Source: Ignavibacteria bacterium (GTDB lineage Bacteria; Bacteroidota; Ignavibacteria; Kapaibacteriales; UBA4661). Taken from it: a stretch of DNA of 52,801 nt. A program made the translations under genes and the position numbers. This document shows positions 36,500 to 45,409 of this stretch, in pieces (the stretch's first letter is position 1; each line of letters begins with the position of its first letter). The stretch lies in contig JAAFHM010000001.1 in assembly GCA_013298375.1 (NCBI GenBank), positions 1 to 52,801 of the forward strand, read 5' to 3'. The notes under the pieces are model-generated. The model searched no databases. It was given only the letters and a program-made list of their open reading frames with translations, and was not told the DNA's origin.

Positions 36500-37180
36500 A
36501 TGACGATTACCTACTACGGACACTCATGCTTCCTGCTCGAAACTTCCGGTAAACGCTTGCTTTTCGACCCATATATCCGAGCCAACGAACTCGCCAAGCA
36601 TATTGACGTTGCTGCCATTAAGCCTGATTACGTCCTTGTTTCGCACGGGCATTTCGACCATATTGAAGATGCCGTCAGCATTCTGCAAGAATCCGGCGCT
36701 ACTGCTGTCTGCGCTTGGGAAATCATGGTTTGGCTCAATAAGCAAGGTATTGAAAAAGTACATCCGATGAATGTCGGCGGAAAATGGGTATTTGATTTCG
36801 GTACGGTCAAATGCACCGCAGCCCAGCATTCAAGCGGTATGCCTGATGGCGCATACGGAGGAAATCCGATGGGATTTATTGTGCAAAATAGCGAAGGAAC
36901 GTTCTATTACTCCGGCGATACGGCGCTGACGATGGATATGAAACTGATTGGCGAACAGTACAATCTTGATGTTGCCCTGTTGCCACTTGGAGATAATTTT
37001 ACGATGGGCATTGATGATGCTGTTATTGCGGCAGATTTTATTAAGTGCAACAACATTCTGGGTGTTCACTACGATACCTTTGGTTTTATCAAAATTGACC
37101 ACGATGCTGCAAAGGCGACTTTCGCCAAGGCAGGGAAAAAGCTAACACTACTCGGTATTGGGGACGCGCTGAAGGTGTGA
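36500..37180 (+). CDS. UPF0173-type metal-dependent hydrolase (MBL fold)
   Basis: A 226-residue metallo-beta-lactamase-fold protein of the UPF0173/UlaG-like group. The start TITYYGHSCFLLE, the metal motif H49-G-H51-F-D53-H54 (SHGHFDHIED) and the later GDTALTMDM and GVHYDTFGFI are all characteristic. The natural substrate of UPF0173 is not known. A CAGGAGA 8 bases upstream strongly supports ATG 36500, against the longer open frame that overlaps the preceding crotonase gene. Confidence 0.93.
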   Translation: MTITYYGHSCFLLETSGKRLLFDPYIRANELAKHIDVAAIKPDYVLVSHGHFDHIEDAVSILQESGATAVCAWEIMVWLNKQGIEKVHPMNVGGKWVFDFGTVKCTAAQHSSGMPDGAYGGNPMGFIVQNSEGTFYYSGDTALTMDMKLIGEQYNLDVALLPLGDNFTMGIDDAVIAADFIKCNNILGVHYDTFGFIKIDHDAAKATFAKAGKKLTLLGIGDALKV

Positions 37181-37327
37181 AGAAAGGAGTAACGTTGCGA
37201 ACTTCGACTCGCACTCCTGTTGGACGGGGAGTGTCAAACTTGCCGTACTTTTTGCTTGCTTTTCTGTCCGTTCTTGGGTACGTTTGAAGCATAGTTCGTC
37301 AGTATTCCCTTTTTTTTCAAAACCGCT

Positions 37328-37564
37328 ATGAGTACCGATAACAGAATGGTTGAGTTGCTTGCGGATATGTTGCTTAAACTCGACAAACTTGATGCAGTCG
37401 TCGAAGAAATGCGCGAAGTCAAGCGTGAGCAGCACCGCACGACCAATGCCGTCTGGGAACTCTCCCAAATGATGCAAAAAGTCGTTGCAGAGCCGCTTGC
37501 ACTCCATGCCAGCGAAATTTCCCACATTAAAGAACGCCTTGACCGTTTGGAACAGTCTCATTGA
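37328..37564 (+). CDS. Small coiled-coil protein
   Basis: A 78-residue, charged, almost fully helical protein with heptad-like spacing of Leu/Met/Val in residues 8-35 (MVELLADMLLKLDKLDAVVE) and again near the C-terminus (IKERLDRLEQ). No signal peptide and no recognised family. It could be a small structural or phage-type tail/anchor-like coiled coil, but nothing nearby supports that. A terminator-like hairpin follows directly. Confidence 0.65.
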   Translation: MSTDNRMVELLADMLLKLDKLDAVVEEMREVKREQHRTTNAVWELSQMMQKVVAEPLALHASEISHIKERLDRLEQSH

Positions 37565-37565
37565 C

Positions 37566-37598
37566 ACACCGCACAGCGCCACGCTATGGTGTTTTTTT
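37566..37598 (+). terminator. Probable rho-independent terminator
   Basis: ACACC (37566-37570) pairs with GGTGT (37588-37592), with an inner AGCG/CGCT stem, and a run of seven T follows. It starts at the stop of the coiled-coil gene. The stem has an internal bulge, so strength is uncertain. Confidence 0.55.
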
Positions 37599-37738
37599 GT
37601 CCTGAAATTTGAGAAAGATTTGTGGTAATGTTGTTTTTGAGTGGACAGCTTGGAGCTAAGGCATTGTTAAATAATGTTTTGCCGATATGTCATCAACTTG
37701 TTTTAAACATTACCCCTGTTGGACGGTGCAGAGCAGAG

Positions 37739-39163
37739 CTACCAATGCAGCAGAAAAAATGACGTGCAACCTGCAATGGTAAATGCCAGCGACCACCACG
37801 CTATGCGCGGTTGCTTGGTAAGACCACCCCACCAGCCCGCCAATGCTGCGCCGATGAATAAGACCAGACTCAAAGCATAAAAGCGCTGTGGCACAAGGGG
37901 TTTGCCAATGCGAAAAAGATAAATGCTGCTACGGCTTTCCAACCCGATAGAATCTATTGCTGCGAGTTTCACATACCACTCGCCTTCAGGCAGCAAAACG
38001 TCTGCGGAATCGCCCTGGCTGGTAATGGAGTGAAGAGGTTTGTCGAACGTGATGGCATTTGCTACCTCAAATCGGGTACGAGGCGCGGTTTTGCGCCATA
38101 AAAAAGAAATCGTACCAGCATAAAGCGAATCCATACCAAGCGGCTCTAAAAGCTGCGGTACAGGCGGCAGTAATCGGGGCTGCTCTGGTGGCATATTGGC
38201 GGCAATACGTGTCCCAAAATTCTCTTTGACCGTCATACTTGCGCCCGTAGTAGCGCCTTCGGTGCTTTTGAGTGTGATATTGCCTGTGTGAACCGATACC
38301 AAGGAACGTTTTGCCGAATCAACCTCAATTTTTGCGCTACTCTGCCCCAGTGCAAATTCCCCACTGTTTGTGCTAATACGCAAGGTTTCTGATTCCTTGA
38401 GCGACTTCAGTTTTATCCATAGACCACCTTGAACAAGACGTAATTGTTCACTAGGCTTTCCAGCAAGCGGCGAGGCGGCTTGTCCGTACAAAACAACGAC
38501 CGATTGTTCTGCAATTTGAACACGATGTTTGTTGGCAAATGTTATTTCCGCGCGAGCTTTTGCGCCCGTCTCCAGACGATGATATTCATAAATTGGCTCG
38601 CTTAATTTTGCCGGATGCCAGTCCACATCCCAAGGTGCAAGCGATCGCACCGGTGGCAACATAGCAGTAATGCGCCCTTCGGGTGCAAGCGGCGTGTTGT
38701 TTCTGTTGGTGAGCGGGCGCTCGGTAAAAGGGCTTGTGGCGGTGATTTCCACGCGACGGTTCTTGCCGCGCCCTTCGTCGGTATCATTGGAGGCAATAGG
38801 GTTTTCTGAGCCACGCCCAAGAGTTTTGATGCGTGCAGCCGCAACGCTATTGCGGACGAGATATTCTTTAACAGCATTTGCCCGTGCTTCCGATAAACGC
38901 TTGTTTGCTAGTGAGTCGCCCTGATTATCGGTATAGCCAACGATTTCCATGTATAAATTTGGACGTTTTGCGAGATAAGCGCTTAATTCCTTGAGCCATG
39001 CCGATTCTTGATTCGAGAGTGTAGCACTGCCCGCCTCAAACATATTGCCTTTGACAATGAGCCTTTTTCCGGGGCGAAAGTCAAAGTCTTTGGGTGAGTC
39101 TAAGCCCATGGAAAAAATAAGCATAAGTGCGCTGAGAGCAAGTATGATGTTGTGTTTCTTCAT
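37739..39163 (-). CDS. Membrane-anchored OmpA-FecR domain protein
   Basis: A 474-residue envelope protein. After a signal peptide (1-~20), residues ~38-145 form an OmpA-like peptidoglycan-binding domain (GYTDNQGD, LSEARANAVKEYL, GRGKNRRVEI). Residues ~195-325 form a FecR-type beta domain (VQGGLWIKLKS, ISTNSGEFALG, VHTGNITLKS). A beta-rich linker and two C-terminal membrane helices (~429-446 and ~455-473) follow. OmpA domains are normally C-terminal and FecR domains normally follow an N-terminal helix, so the order is unusual. ATG 39163 is chosen among several. The kinase gene upstream ends 22 bases before it. Confidence 0.85.
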   Translation of the reverse strand: MKKHNIILALSALMLIFSMGLDSPKDFDFRPGKRLIVKGNMFEAGSATLSNQESAWLKELSAYLAKRPNLYMEIVGYTDNQGDSLANKRLSEARANAVKEYLVRNSVAAARIKTLGRGSENPIASNDTDEGRGKNRRVEITATSPFTERPLTNRNNTPLAPEGRITAMLPPVRSLAPWDVDWHPAKLSEPIYEYHRLETGAKARAEITFANKHRVQIAEQSVVVLYGQAASPLAGKPSEQLRLVQGGLWIKLKSLKESETLRISTNSGEFALGQSSAKIEVDSAKRSLVSVHTGNITLKSTEGATTGASMTVKENFGTRIAANMPPEQPRLLPPVPQLLEPLGMDSLYAGTISFLWRKTAPRTRFEVANAITFDKPLHSITSQGDSADVLLPEGEWYVKLAAIDSIGLESRSSIYLFRIGKPLVPQRFYALSLVLFIGAALAGWWGGLTKQPRIAWWSLAFTIAGCTSFFLLHW

Positions 39164-39185
39164 GATCATGCGCAAAAAATAGTTG

Positions 39186-41522
39186 TTAATGGACATCAGA
39201 AAAACGTGGCAACTTGAGCCAAAATGTCGAACCCACATTGATCATGCTTTGCACACCGATGCTTCCGCCGTACTGTTCAACAATTTCTTTGATGTATGCT
39301 AAGCCCAAGCCTGTGCCGATTTCTGCCCCTACCCGCATATCGTCGGTGTTGCGGAAAAACTTGGTAAATAAGCGTTCCTGCGCCTCCGGCGCAATACCGT
39401 ACCCCTGGTCGTGGAAAGCCAAATAAACACTGGTTTCGTCAAGATTATATGCTTCTATTTGCAGTGTTTTGCCAAGCTCCGAGTATTTGCAAGCGTTGGA
39501 AAAAAGATTGGTCACGACCTGCCCTAGCAATTTTGCATCACCTTTGACCAAAGCAATATCTGGAGAAATCGAATATTCCACAAGAATATCTTTTGCTGTC
39601 GCAAGCTGCATATTCAGATCAATCGTTGTGAAGATAATTTCTCGGATGTTGCACGGCTCGGCGTTGCGTTGGAATTTTCCTGATTCTATGCGACTTATAT
39701 CAAGAAAGTCATTGATAATATCCCGCAAACGCATACTTTGTGTGGCGATATGCTGCGTAAACATCTGTATTTCGCTCTGCTCTGTAATTTGACCAGAGGC
39801 GATTGCCTCGCTGATACCAAGAATTGTGCTAAGAGGTGTGCGCAGTTCGTGGGCAACAAAAGCTACAATGTCTGTTTTTATGCGCTCTGCCTCTCGTTCC
39901 TGTGTCACGTCGGTCAACGTCAGCACGAGTGCAATAAACTGGCGGTCAAGTATGCAGCCATTGAGCATGAGGTGGAATATGTGTTCGGTTGAGTGCGCTG
40001 GGAACTTGATGGTCAGATCGGTCGTTCGCAACTGCTCCGAGCCTTGGCGCAGCGTCGAAAACATGGACTCTATCTGTTCCAAAAGCGTCGGGTAATCCTG
40101 CAAAACCTCGCTAATTCCCTTATTCTCAAGCGTAATGGGGTCTTTGCGAAGAAAGCCTGCAAACGTATCATTGGCAAGCATAACAGTCTTATTCGGCGCA
40201 ATAATCAACACCCCGTCTTTTGCTTGACGGGCAATCACTTCGAGCGTATTGCGCTCCAAAAGAATCGTTTTTACATCCATGCGGCGGTACTGCTCCAGCT
40301 CTTTAGAGGCAGCGTAATATGTCTCGGAAAGCGTGGCAATATTTCCCTCTTCATCATCAATAGTGCCTTTACCATCTACAGTATTTATATCTGCAAAAGA
40401 ACGCTTTTCTAGCCAATATTGCCAAACTATACCGCCAATAATCATTACCAGTGCCATCGCCGATGCTACGAAAAAACTCCGTAAGCGAAGGTGTGTCAAT
40501 GGTTGATAAACAATAGATTGTGGCTGTTCAATGATGATGCTGAGATTGGTGAGCGGGATACCGGTTATCGTTGCAAATACTTCTTCGTTGTTCGTATTGG
40601 TATATTCCTGCGAAAGGGCATTCGTTTGAATAAAAAGCGTACCAAAAGCAACGCTTTCAATAGCCTCCGAACTACGAAGAACATTGGTAATGTGACTATA
40701 AAACTGTGTTTTGAGACGCGATTCAAGAAGTCCTTTTTCAAGGGTTCTATCGTTGTATCGTGGCGGGAAATCTGTCGTTGCAATTTCTGTTGAAGCTATA
40801 AGCCTACACTCGCTGTCAACGCAGTGAATTGTGCCCCGTGCAGCGCCAAAGGCTTGCAAAGCAATATTGTGGAGCAGTGCCAAATAATATTTTTCCGAAA
40901 GTAAAACGAGCAAATACCCTGAAAAACGTTCTCCCTGCACCGATGTTGCGATAGGCAGAAAAGGCACCATGCGGGAAGTCGTATCGGAAGACTCGTGTGT
41001 TTGCCGAGAAGCATCAGGCAGATACGGTTCTGTGGAAGCGGATGCTGGCGATACTGGTTCACTACGTTGCTGCGTCCACCAAATAGTAATAGGAGTGTTT
41101 TTACCGGATTCGTTTGGGCGAGAAATATTCTTGAGAATAGTTGCAGGGAGTGTGTCGGGGAGATCCGTCGTTAGCTGAGGCTGCTTTGTCAGCGTTTCGA
41201 TACGTTTATAGGCAGTGCTGTATATCCCAACGCTGTGAATAAGCGCGTTATCGTGAAACTGCGTGTTCAGAAAGGCGAGTGCCTCATTTTCGGAAAATGG
41301 AGAGGTGTTCAGTACTGCCCCGGCAATTGCCAAGTCATGGCGTGTTTGCTGAATAGTATTCTGAACGGCACTGGTAAGTGTTTGCGTTAAAGCAAGATGC
41401 GTTTCTCGTGTGTGCGCAGCAAGGGTCTCCCGTTGCTCAGAAATAATAATCGCAATGGCGATGCCAAGCGGTATGATTGTGGCAAAAAAGAGTAGAAATA
41501 CCAATTGTGATGAGCGTTTCAT
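39186..41522 (-). CDS. Membrane sensor histidine kinase with large periplasmic domain and PAS domain
   Basis: A 778-residue kinase. Membrane helix 1 covers ~7-28, a periplasmic sensor (probably dCache-like) spans ~30-348, and helix 2 covers ~350-370. A PAS-like domain follows (~425-545), then HisKA with H558 in FVAHELRTPLS, N-box LFSNACKYSELG, and G-boxes DQGYGIAPEA and GTGLGLAYIKEIVEQYGG. It should autophosphorylate on an external signal and pass the phosphate to a response regulator, possibly the receiver-kinase encoded just upstream (67-base gap). It has no receiver of its own. Confidence 0.93.
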   Translation of the reverse strand: MKRSSQLVFLLFFATIIPLGIAIAIIISEQRETLAAHTRETHLALTQTLTSAVQNTIQQTRHDLAIAGAVLNTSPFSENEALAFLNTQFHDNALIHSVGIYSTAYKRIETLTKQPQLTTDLPDTLPATILKNISRPNESGKNTPITIWWTQQRSEPVSPASASTEPYLPDASRQTHESSDTTSRMVPFLPIATSVQGERFSGYLLVLLSEKYYLALLHNIALQAFGAARGTIHCVDSECRLIASTEIATTDFPPRYNDRTLEKGLLESRLKTQFYSHITNVLRSSEAIESVAFGTLFIQTNALSQEYTNTNNEEVFATITGIPLTNLSIIIEQPQSIVYQPLTHLRLRSFFVASAMALVMIIGGIVWQYWLEKRSFADINTVDGKGTIDDEEGNIATLSETYYAASKELEQYRRMDVKTILLERNTLEVIARQAKDGVLIIAPNKTVMLANDTFAGFLRKDPITLENKGISEVLQDYPTLLEQIESMFSTLRQGSEQLRTTDLTIKFPAHSTEHIFHLMLNGCILDRQFIALVLTLTDVTQEREAERIKTDIVAFVAHELRTPLSTILGISEAIASGQITEQSEIQMFTQHIATQSMRLRDIINDFLDISRIESGKFQRNAEPCNIREIIFTTIDLNMQLATAKDILVEYSISPDIALVKGDAKLLGQVVTNLFSNACKYSELGKTLQIEAYNLDETSVYLAFHDQGYGIAPEAQERLFTKFFRNTDDMRVGAEIGTGLGLAYIKEIVEQYGGSIGVQSMINVGSTFWLKLPRFSDVH

Positions 41523-41589
41523 AGCTGTTGTGCTGGTAATCCGTCACGGGAGAATAACTCTCGAAGTTACCAGTTTCTAACTCCAATTT

Positions 41590-42816
41590 CTATGCCAATA
41601 CGGGAAATTCGACGATAAATGTCGAGCCTTTGCCAAGTTCGGATTGGCAGGTAATCGTACCATTCATAGCTTCGGTGAGTTTCTTTGCAATATACAACCC
41701 CAGTCCTGTTGTAACCTCATCCCCTGTGGGTTGAGCCGAAAGGCGGGCAAATTTTCCAAAGAGATTGCTTTGGTCGGACTCAGAAAGCCCTGCACCTTCG
41801 TCGCGCACCTCGCACCGCAAAAACGTATCGCGTTTCAAGAGCGTGACCGTGATTGTTGTTTGCGCTGGCGAGTATTTGATGGCATTGGAAAGAAGATTAT
41901 CCATAACCTGCGTCAAACTGTCGTGACTGCCTTGTATCATCGCGGAAAACGGTGTAGGAATATCAAGTTGGATGCGAATGTTTTTTAATTCCGCTTGATA
42001 CCGATATTCATCCTCAACCAGCCCGCGAAGAATATCTGCCACATCAACCGGAAATGAGTCAAAGCGAAAACTTCCTTCTTCAATGGCACTGACATCCAGC
42101 AAATTATGGATAATCGTGAACATCCGCTCCGATGATTTGACGATATTTTTCAGCATGATCTTCATTGTATCCATTGGTACCACAACATCATCACGTCGGA
42201 CAAATTCCGCCAAGCCCCGAATGGTGGAGAGAGGATTCTTCAGGTCATGGGCGGCAATGGTCATAAATTCATTCTTTTCATTATTCAATTTTGCCAACCC
42301 CGCACTCATAACTTCCAAATACTTATTTTTCTCCGCCAATAAGTCCCGTGTACGCTTGAGTTCGAGATGCGTTTGCACACGTGCCAGAAGTTCCATCGTG
42401 TTGAAAGGCTTGGTGATGTAATCAACCGCACCATTCTTGAATCCATCAACAATATCGTAGCTATCGGCTTTTGCGGTCAGAAAAATAATCGGAATATCCT
42501 TGTACTCAGGATTTGCCTTGAGTTGGCGGCACGCCTCAAAGCCGTTCATTTCGGGCATTTGAATATCCAGCAAAATAAGATGCGGCATTTGCTTGGCAAC
42601 CTGCTCTAAAACCTGCTTCCCATTTTTCGCTGTATCAACCTTGTAGCCCTTGTATCCCAAAACTGCCTTGACAATATTCAAGTTATCCTGCAAATCGTCA
42701 GCAATTAAAATCAGCACATCGCCAGGAGAAACAACACTTGGTGTTGTCGGTGCGACTGCTTGTGCGGCGGAGGTGGCGTTACCAATTATGGGTGAACTAG
42801 ATGAAGGGAATGACAT
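41590..42816 (-). CDS. Receiver-first hybrid histidine kinase
   Basis: A 408-residue soluble protein. A Ser/Pro/Ala-rich tail (1-30) precedes a receiver domain (~33-150) with D40/D41, phospho-acceptor D84 in LLDIQMPEMNG, T114 and K136. A short coiled coil (~150-185) leads to a HisKA domain with H190 in AAHDLKNPLS, an N-box LLSNAIKYSP and a G-box GLGLYIAKKLTEAM. There is no output domain. The layout matches the kinase at 26372-27490, so the two are paralogues in form. AAGGAA about 8 bases upstream supports ATG 42816. Its place between a sensor kinase and a secreted amidase suggests a phosphorelay node. Confidence 0.92.
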   Translation of the reverse strand: MSFPSSSSPIIGNATSAAQAVAPTTPSVVSPGDVLILIADDLQDNLNIVKAVLGYKGYKVDTAKNGKQVLEQVAKQMPHLILLDIQMPEMNGFEACRQLKANPEYKDIPIIFLTAKADSYDIVDGFKNGAVDYITKPFNTMELLARVQTHLELKRTRDLLAEKNKYLEVMSAGLAKLNNEKNEFMTIAAHDLKNPLSTIRGLAEFVRRDDVVVPMDTMKIMLKNIVKSSERMFTIIHNLLDVSAIEEGSFRFDSFPVDVADILRGLVEDEYRYQAELKNIRIQLDIPTPFSAMIQGSHDSLTQVMDNLLSNAIKYSPAQTTITVTLLKRDTFLRCEVRDEGAGLSESDQSNLFGKFARLSAQPTGDEVTTGLGLYIAKKLTEAMNGTITCQSELGKGSTFIVEFPVLA

Positions 42817-42866
42817 AATAATTCCTTGGGAGTTTCCGGCAATACGAATAGTGAATATAAATGGAG

Positions 42867-44690
42867 TTATCGAACAAGCATAAGTGGTTGAACAGTATAA
42901 TGACTCTGCGCGGCGCTCATTATTTCAAGATAGCAATAATAAAGACCATTTGCAATGTTTTCTTCACGAAAAGTGGTGATGTGCTCGCCCCGTAATTCCG
43001 TGCCATTGACAAGCTCCGCAATAATTGTGCCGCGAATGTCTCGTACGCGAATCCGTACAAAAGCAGGAGCATCCAGTGTGTAGGTTATTTGCGCAAGGTC
43101 ACGAACAGGATTCGGCGTAATGCGCAGATTTGCTGCGACTTGTTGTGCCGTAACACTTGTTTGCCCAAGACTGAAGGTGTTTTGCGATGTTTGAGCCGAC
43201 GTGTCAGAATTTTGCGCAATAAAGCGATAAACATATACTCCACGAGGGTCGAGACCAGAAATTACGGTGCTGACGGTGCTTGCGGTATCTTGCGCCGCGA
43301 ACTGCCGCACCATTCGTCGGTTGCGGAGTGCTGGTGGAACAGAAAGTGCATTGTCCCATTCCACAAAAACATCTGTTGCCGAGCCGTTCGGACGCACGAG
43401 CGCGGAAACTTCTGCCGATTGAGTGCCGAGTACATTGACCGATGTTTTCTCAATCGCAGGGGGATTCAAAAGAGCAACAACACGATTACGCAAAGTGGGA
43501 AGTTGCGGGTACAACGCATTGCCTGGGCAGTCCGTCGCGCAGCCGTCTCGATGACCGGAGATATGGTTCAAATTCCGCATAGAATTGGTATGAAAGCTCA
43601 TACCACGAGGATTGATGCTGTTTGCTGAGGCGCGATATGCTAAAAGCCTCACCAAACTTGATAATGCCGCAGGGCTTGGGCTAACGTCGTTGAAATTTCC
43701 CAACATACACACGCCCATTGTTTGACCATTAAAACCACAGAAATGCGCCCCTTGTGTATTGTCGCTTTCACCTACCCATGCTCTTCCTTGATAAATTACC
43801 CCATTCGGGTCAATAAGCCAGTTGTAGCCAACATCCGACCAACCATTAGAATTGACGTGAAACGACCAAATACCGCGTACTGCCGCCGCCCAATCGGTCA
43901 CATCGTTGCCTGGACTGAAGGAGTGATGCACAATAAGGTGCGTTGGTGTTGTCGGGGTGAGCGTGTTGGGTCCGCTTGTTTGTCCCCACGGGCAGCCCCA
44001 GTTGGTGCGGGTTGTAAATACAGGGCGGGGAAACATAGAGTTTTGCAGCGAAGCATTGCTTTTTTGCTGACGCGATGAGGGCAATACTGACGAAAGCGCT
44101 TCAGGTGCTGTGTGTCCAGGGCTGTGGACAAAACAGTGGTAGGATTGCAGGACAGGATTGCGTCGCAGTGCAGAGCGTACTAATTCCACCTTCACGTCAA
44201 TACTGCTCGTCTCAGCAGCGAGAATTGCCGGATGAGTGTGCAAGGTCATATTGCCTGTCTGCCGCGCAAGGTCGTCATTCATGTTTTCATTATCGGCGTG
44301 GTCATCAATCGTAAGCAGTATCCATGCGCTTTCGGGGTGATTGCGCGGGCGGACAGCAATGCGAACATTCTCCGGGGCGGCACTAGCCAGGCGCAGCGTG
44401 ATGCCGCACATCTGAAACGGTGTATTGGTTGAAACCTCAAGTGTTTCGGTAAACATCACCGAACCACGAGCATTATTGCTGCCAAGAAGCACCAAGCCGC
44501 TTGATTGACTGTTCTCTTCCATCATTGTCATTGTTGCGGCGCGTTGTGTCTGCCCTGCGCCAAATTGCCGCTCAATTTTCTGAGAACGCCGTGCTTCGGT
44601 TGGAGTATCTTGTGCGAAGCAGATATTTGAGGCACAAGGCTGCACCAGCACAGCGATTGCTACCAATAGAAAGAAGATGCGGCTATTCAT
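42867..44690 (-). CDS. Secreted peptidoglycan-recognition/N-acetylmuramoyl-L-alanine amidase-like protein with T9SS tail
   Basis: A 607-residue exported protein. Signal peptide 1-~26, then a beta-rich region (~55-190) and a PGRP/amidase_2 domain (~225-405). Zinc-site residues are present: H255/H256 in IVHHSFSPG, a tyrosine in GYNWLIDPNG, H380 in SGHRD and C388 in TDCPG, so amidase activity is plausible. A fibronectin-like segment (~410-510) and a T9SS type A sorting tail (ITPNPVRD to PLMLVR) follow. It would cut the peptide from the glycan strand outside the cell. It lies 26 bases after the TlpA-like gene. Confidence 0.92.
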   Translation of the reverse strand: MNSRIFFLLVAIAVLVQPCASNICFAQDTPTEARRSQKIERQFGAGQTQRAATMTMMEENSQSSGLVLLGSNNARGSVMFTETLEVSTNTPFQMCGITLRLASAAPENVRIAVRPRNHPESAWILLTIDDHADNENMNDDLARQTGNMTLHTHPAILAAETSSIDVKVELVRSALRRNPVLQSYHCFVHSPGHTAPEALSSVLPSSRQQKSNASLQNSMFPRPVFTTRTNWGCPWGQTSGPNTLTPTTPTHLIVHHSFSPGNDVTDWAAAVRGIWSFHVNSNGWSDVGYNWLIDPNGVIYQGRAWVGESDNTQGAHFCGFNGQTMGVCMLGNFNDVSPSPAALSSLVRLLAYRASANSINPRGMSFHTNSMRNLNHISGHRDGCATDCPGNALYPQLPTLRNRVVALLNPPAIEKTSVNVLGTQSAEVSALVRPNGSATDVFVEWDNALSVPPALRNRRMVRQFAAQDTASTVSTVISGLDPRGVYVYRFIAQNSDTSAQTSQNTFSLGQTSVTAQQVAANLRITPNPVRDLAQITYTLDAPAFVRIRVRDIRGTIIAELVNGTELRGEHITTFREENIANGLYYCYLEIMSAAQSHYTVQPLMLVR

Positions 44691-44716
44691 ACGATTCCCC
44701 AGCGATTAGGATGTGA

Positions 44717-45346
44717 TTACATTGCTTTTTGAAGTTCCATCAGAAAACCTTCTTTATTCGTCGAGCCTTCGATGCGTTGAGTAATTTTGCCATTCTTGCC
44801 AAAAATAAATGTCGTTGGGATGGCTTGAACATCGCCGTATAAACTGGAGGCAGCTTGCACCAAATCGCCGCCACCGACAAGATTGATGTAGTTGATACCG
44901 CTTTTTGTTACATAGCCGCTCACAAGTTTTTGTGCTTCCGAGGCGGCAGACTCGTTTTCGAGCGCAATGCCGATAAAGACTACTTTATCACCGTATTCTT
45001 TGGCGAGTTGGATAATATCTGGAATTTCGCGGCGGCACGGCGGACACCATGTAGCCCAATAATTCAAAAAGACCGTTTTGCCTTTCGTAAATTCGGAAAA
45101 CTTTACTTCTTTGCCATTCGCTATCCAAGAAAAATCTGCAACCGCAACGCCCTGTGCTTTTTGAACATTTTTGAGCGTATAGACTAATGTGCCTTGTGTT
45201 GAAGCGGCTTCGGGGGGTGCGTTCTTTGCCTTTTTTGCTTGTTGCGCTTCGGCATCGTTTCCGGTGCAACTCAAGGTGAAAAAGGTAATTATCAAAGCAA
45301 TCACTGTTGACCGTGATAGTGAGAGGACATACGATACGCGAGTCAT
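44717..45346 (-). CDS. TlpA/ResA-like thioredoxin-fold lipoprotein
   Basis: A 209-residue exported protein with a lipobox-like LSC (C27) after a hydrophobic stretch and a thioredoxin fold carrying W100-C101-P-P-C104. The VFLNYWATWCPPCRREIP start and the cis-proline segment AIPTTFIFGKNG are those of TlpA/ResA. It probably reduces disulfides in the periplasm. Typical clients are cytochrome c apoproteins or extracytoplasmic enzymes; the adjacent amidase has paired cysteines (C384/C388) and could be one, which is inference only. No Shine-Dalgarno is visible before ATG 45346. Confidence 0.92.
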   Translation of the reverse strand: MTRVSYVLSLSRSTVIALIITFFTLSCTGNDAEAQQAKKAKNAPPEAASTQGTLVYTLKNVQKAQGVAVADFSWIANGKEVKFSEFTKGKTVFLNYWATWCPPCRREIPDIIQLAKEYGDKVVFIGIALENESAASEAQKLVSGYVTKSGINYINLVGGGDLVQAASSLYGDVQAIPTTFIFGKNGKITQRIEGSTNKEGFLMELQKAM

Positions 45347-45409
45347 AATATCGGAGGAGAAAAGTGGTAAAATGTGTCAGCCGGATTGGTAATTTAGCAA
45401 AAATTTGTG

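Noticed and set aside
37216..37726. Direct repeat CCTGTTGGACGG at 37216-37227 and 37715-37726 flanking the coiled-coil gene
   Set aside because: A 12-base match is expected many times by chance in 53 kb, and no inverted ends or transposase accompany it.
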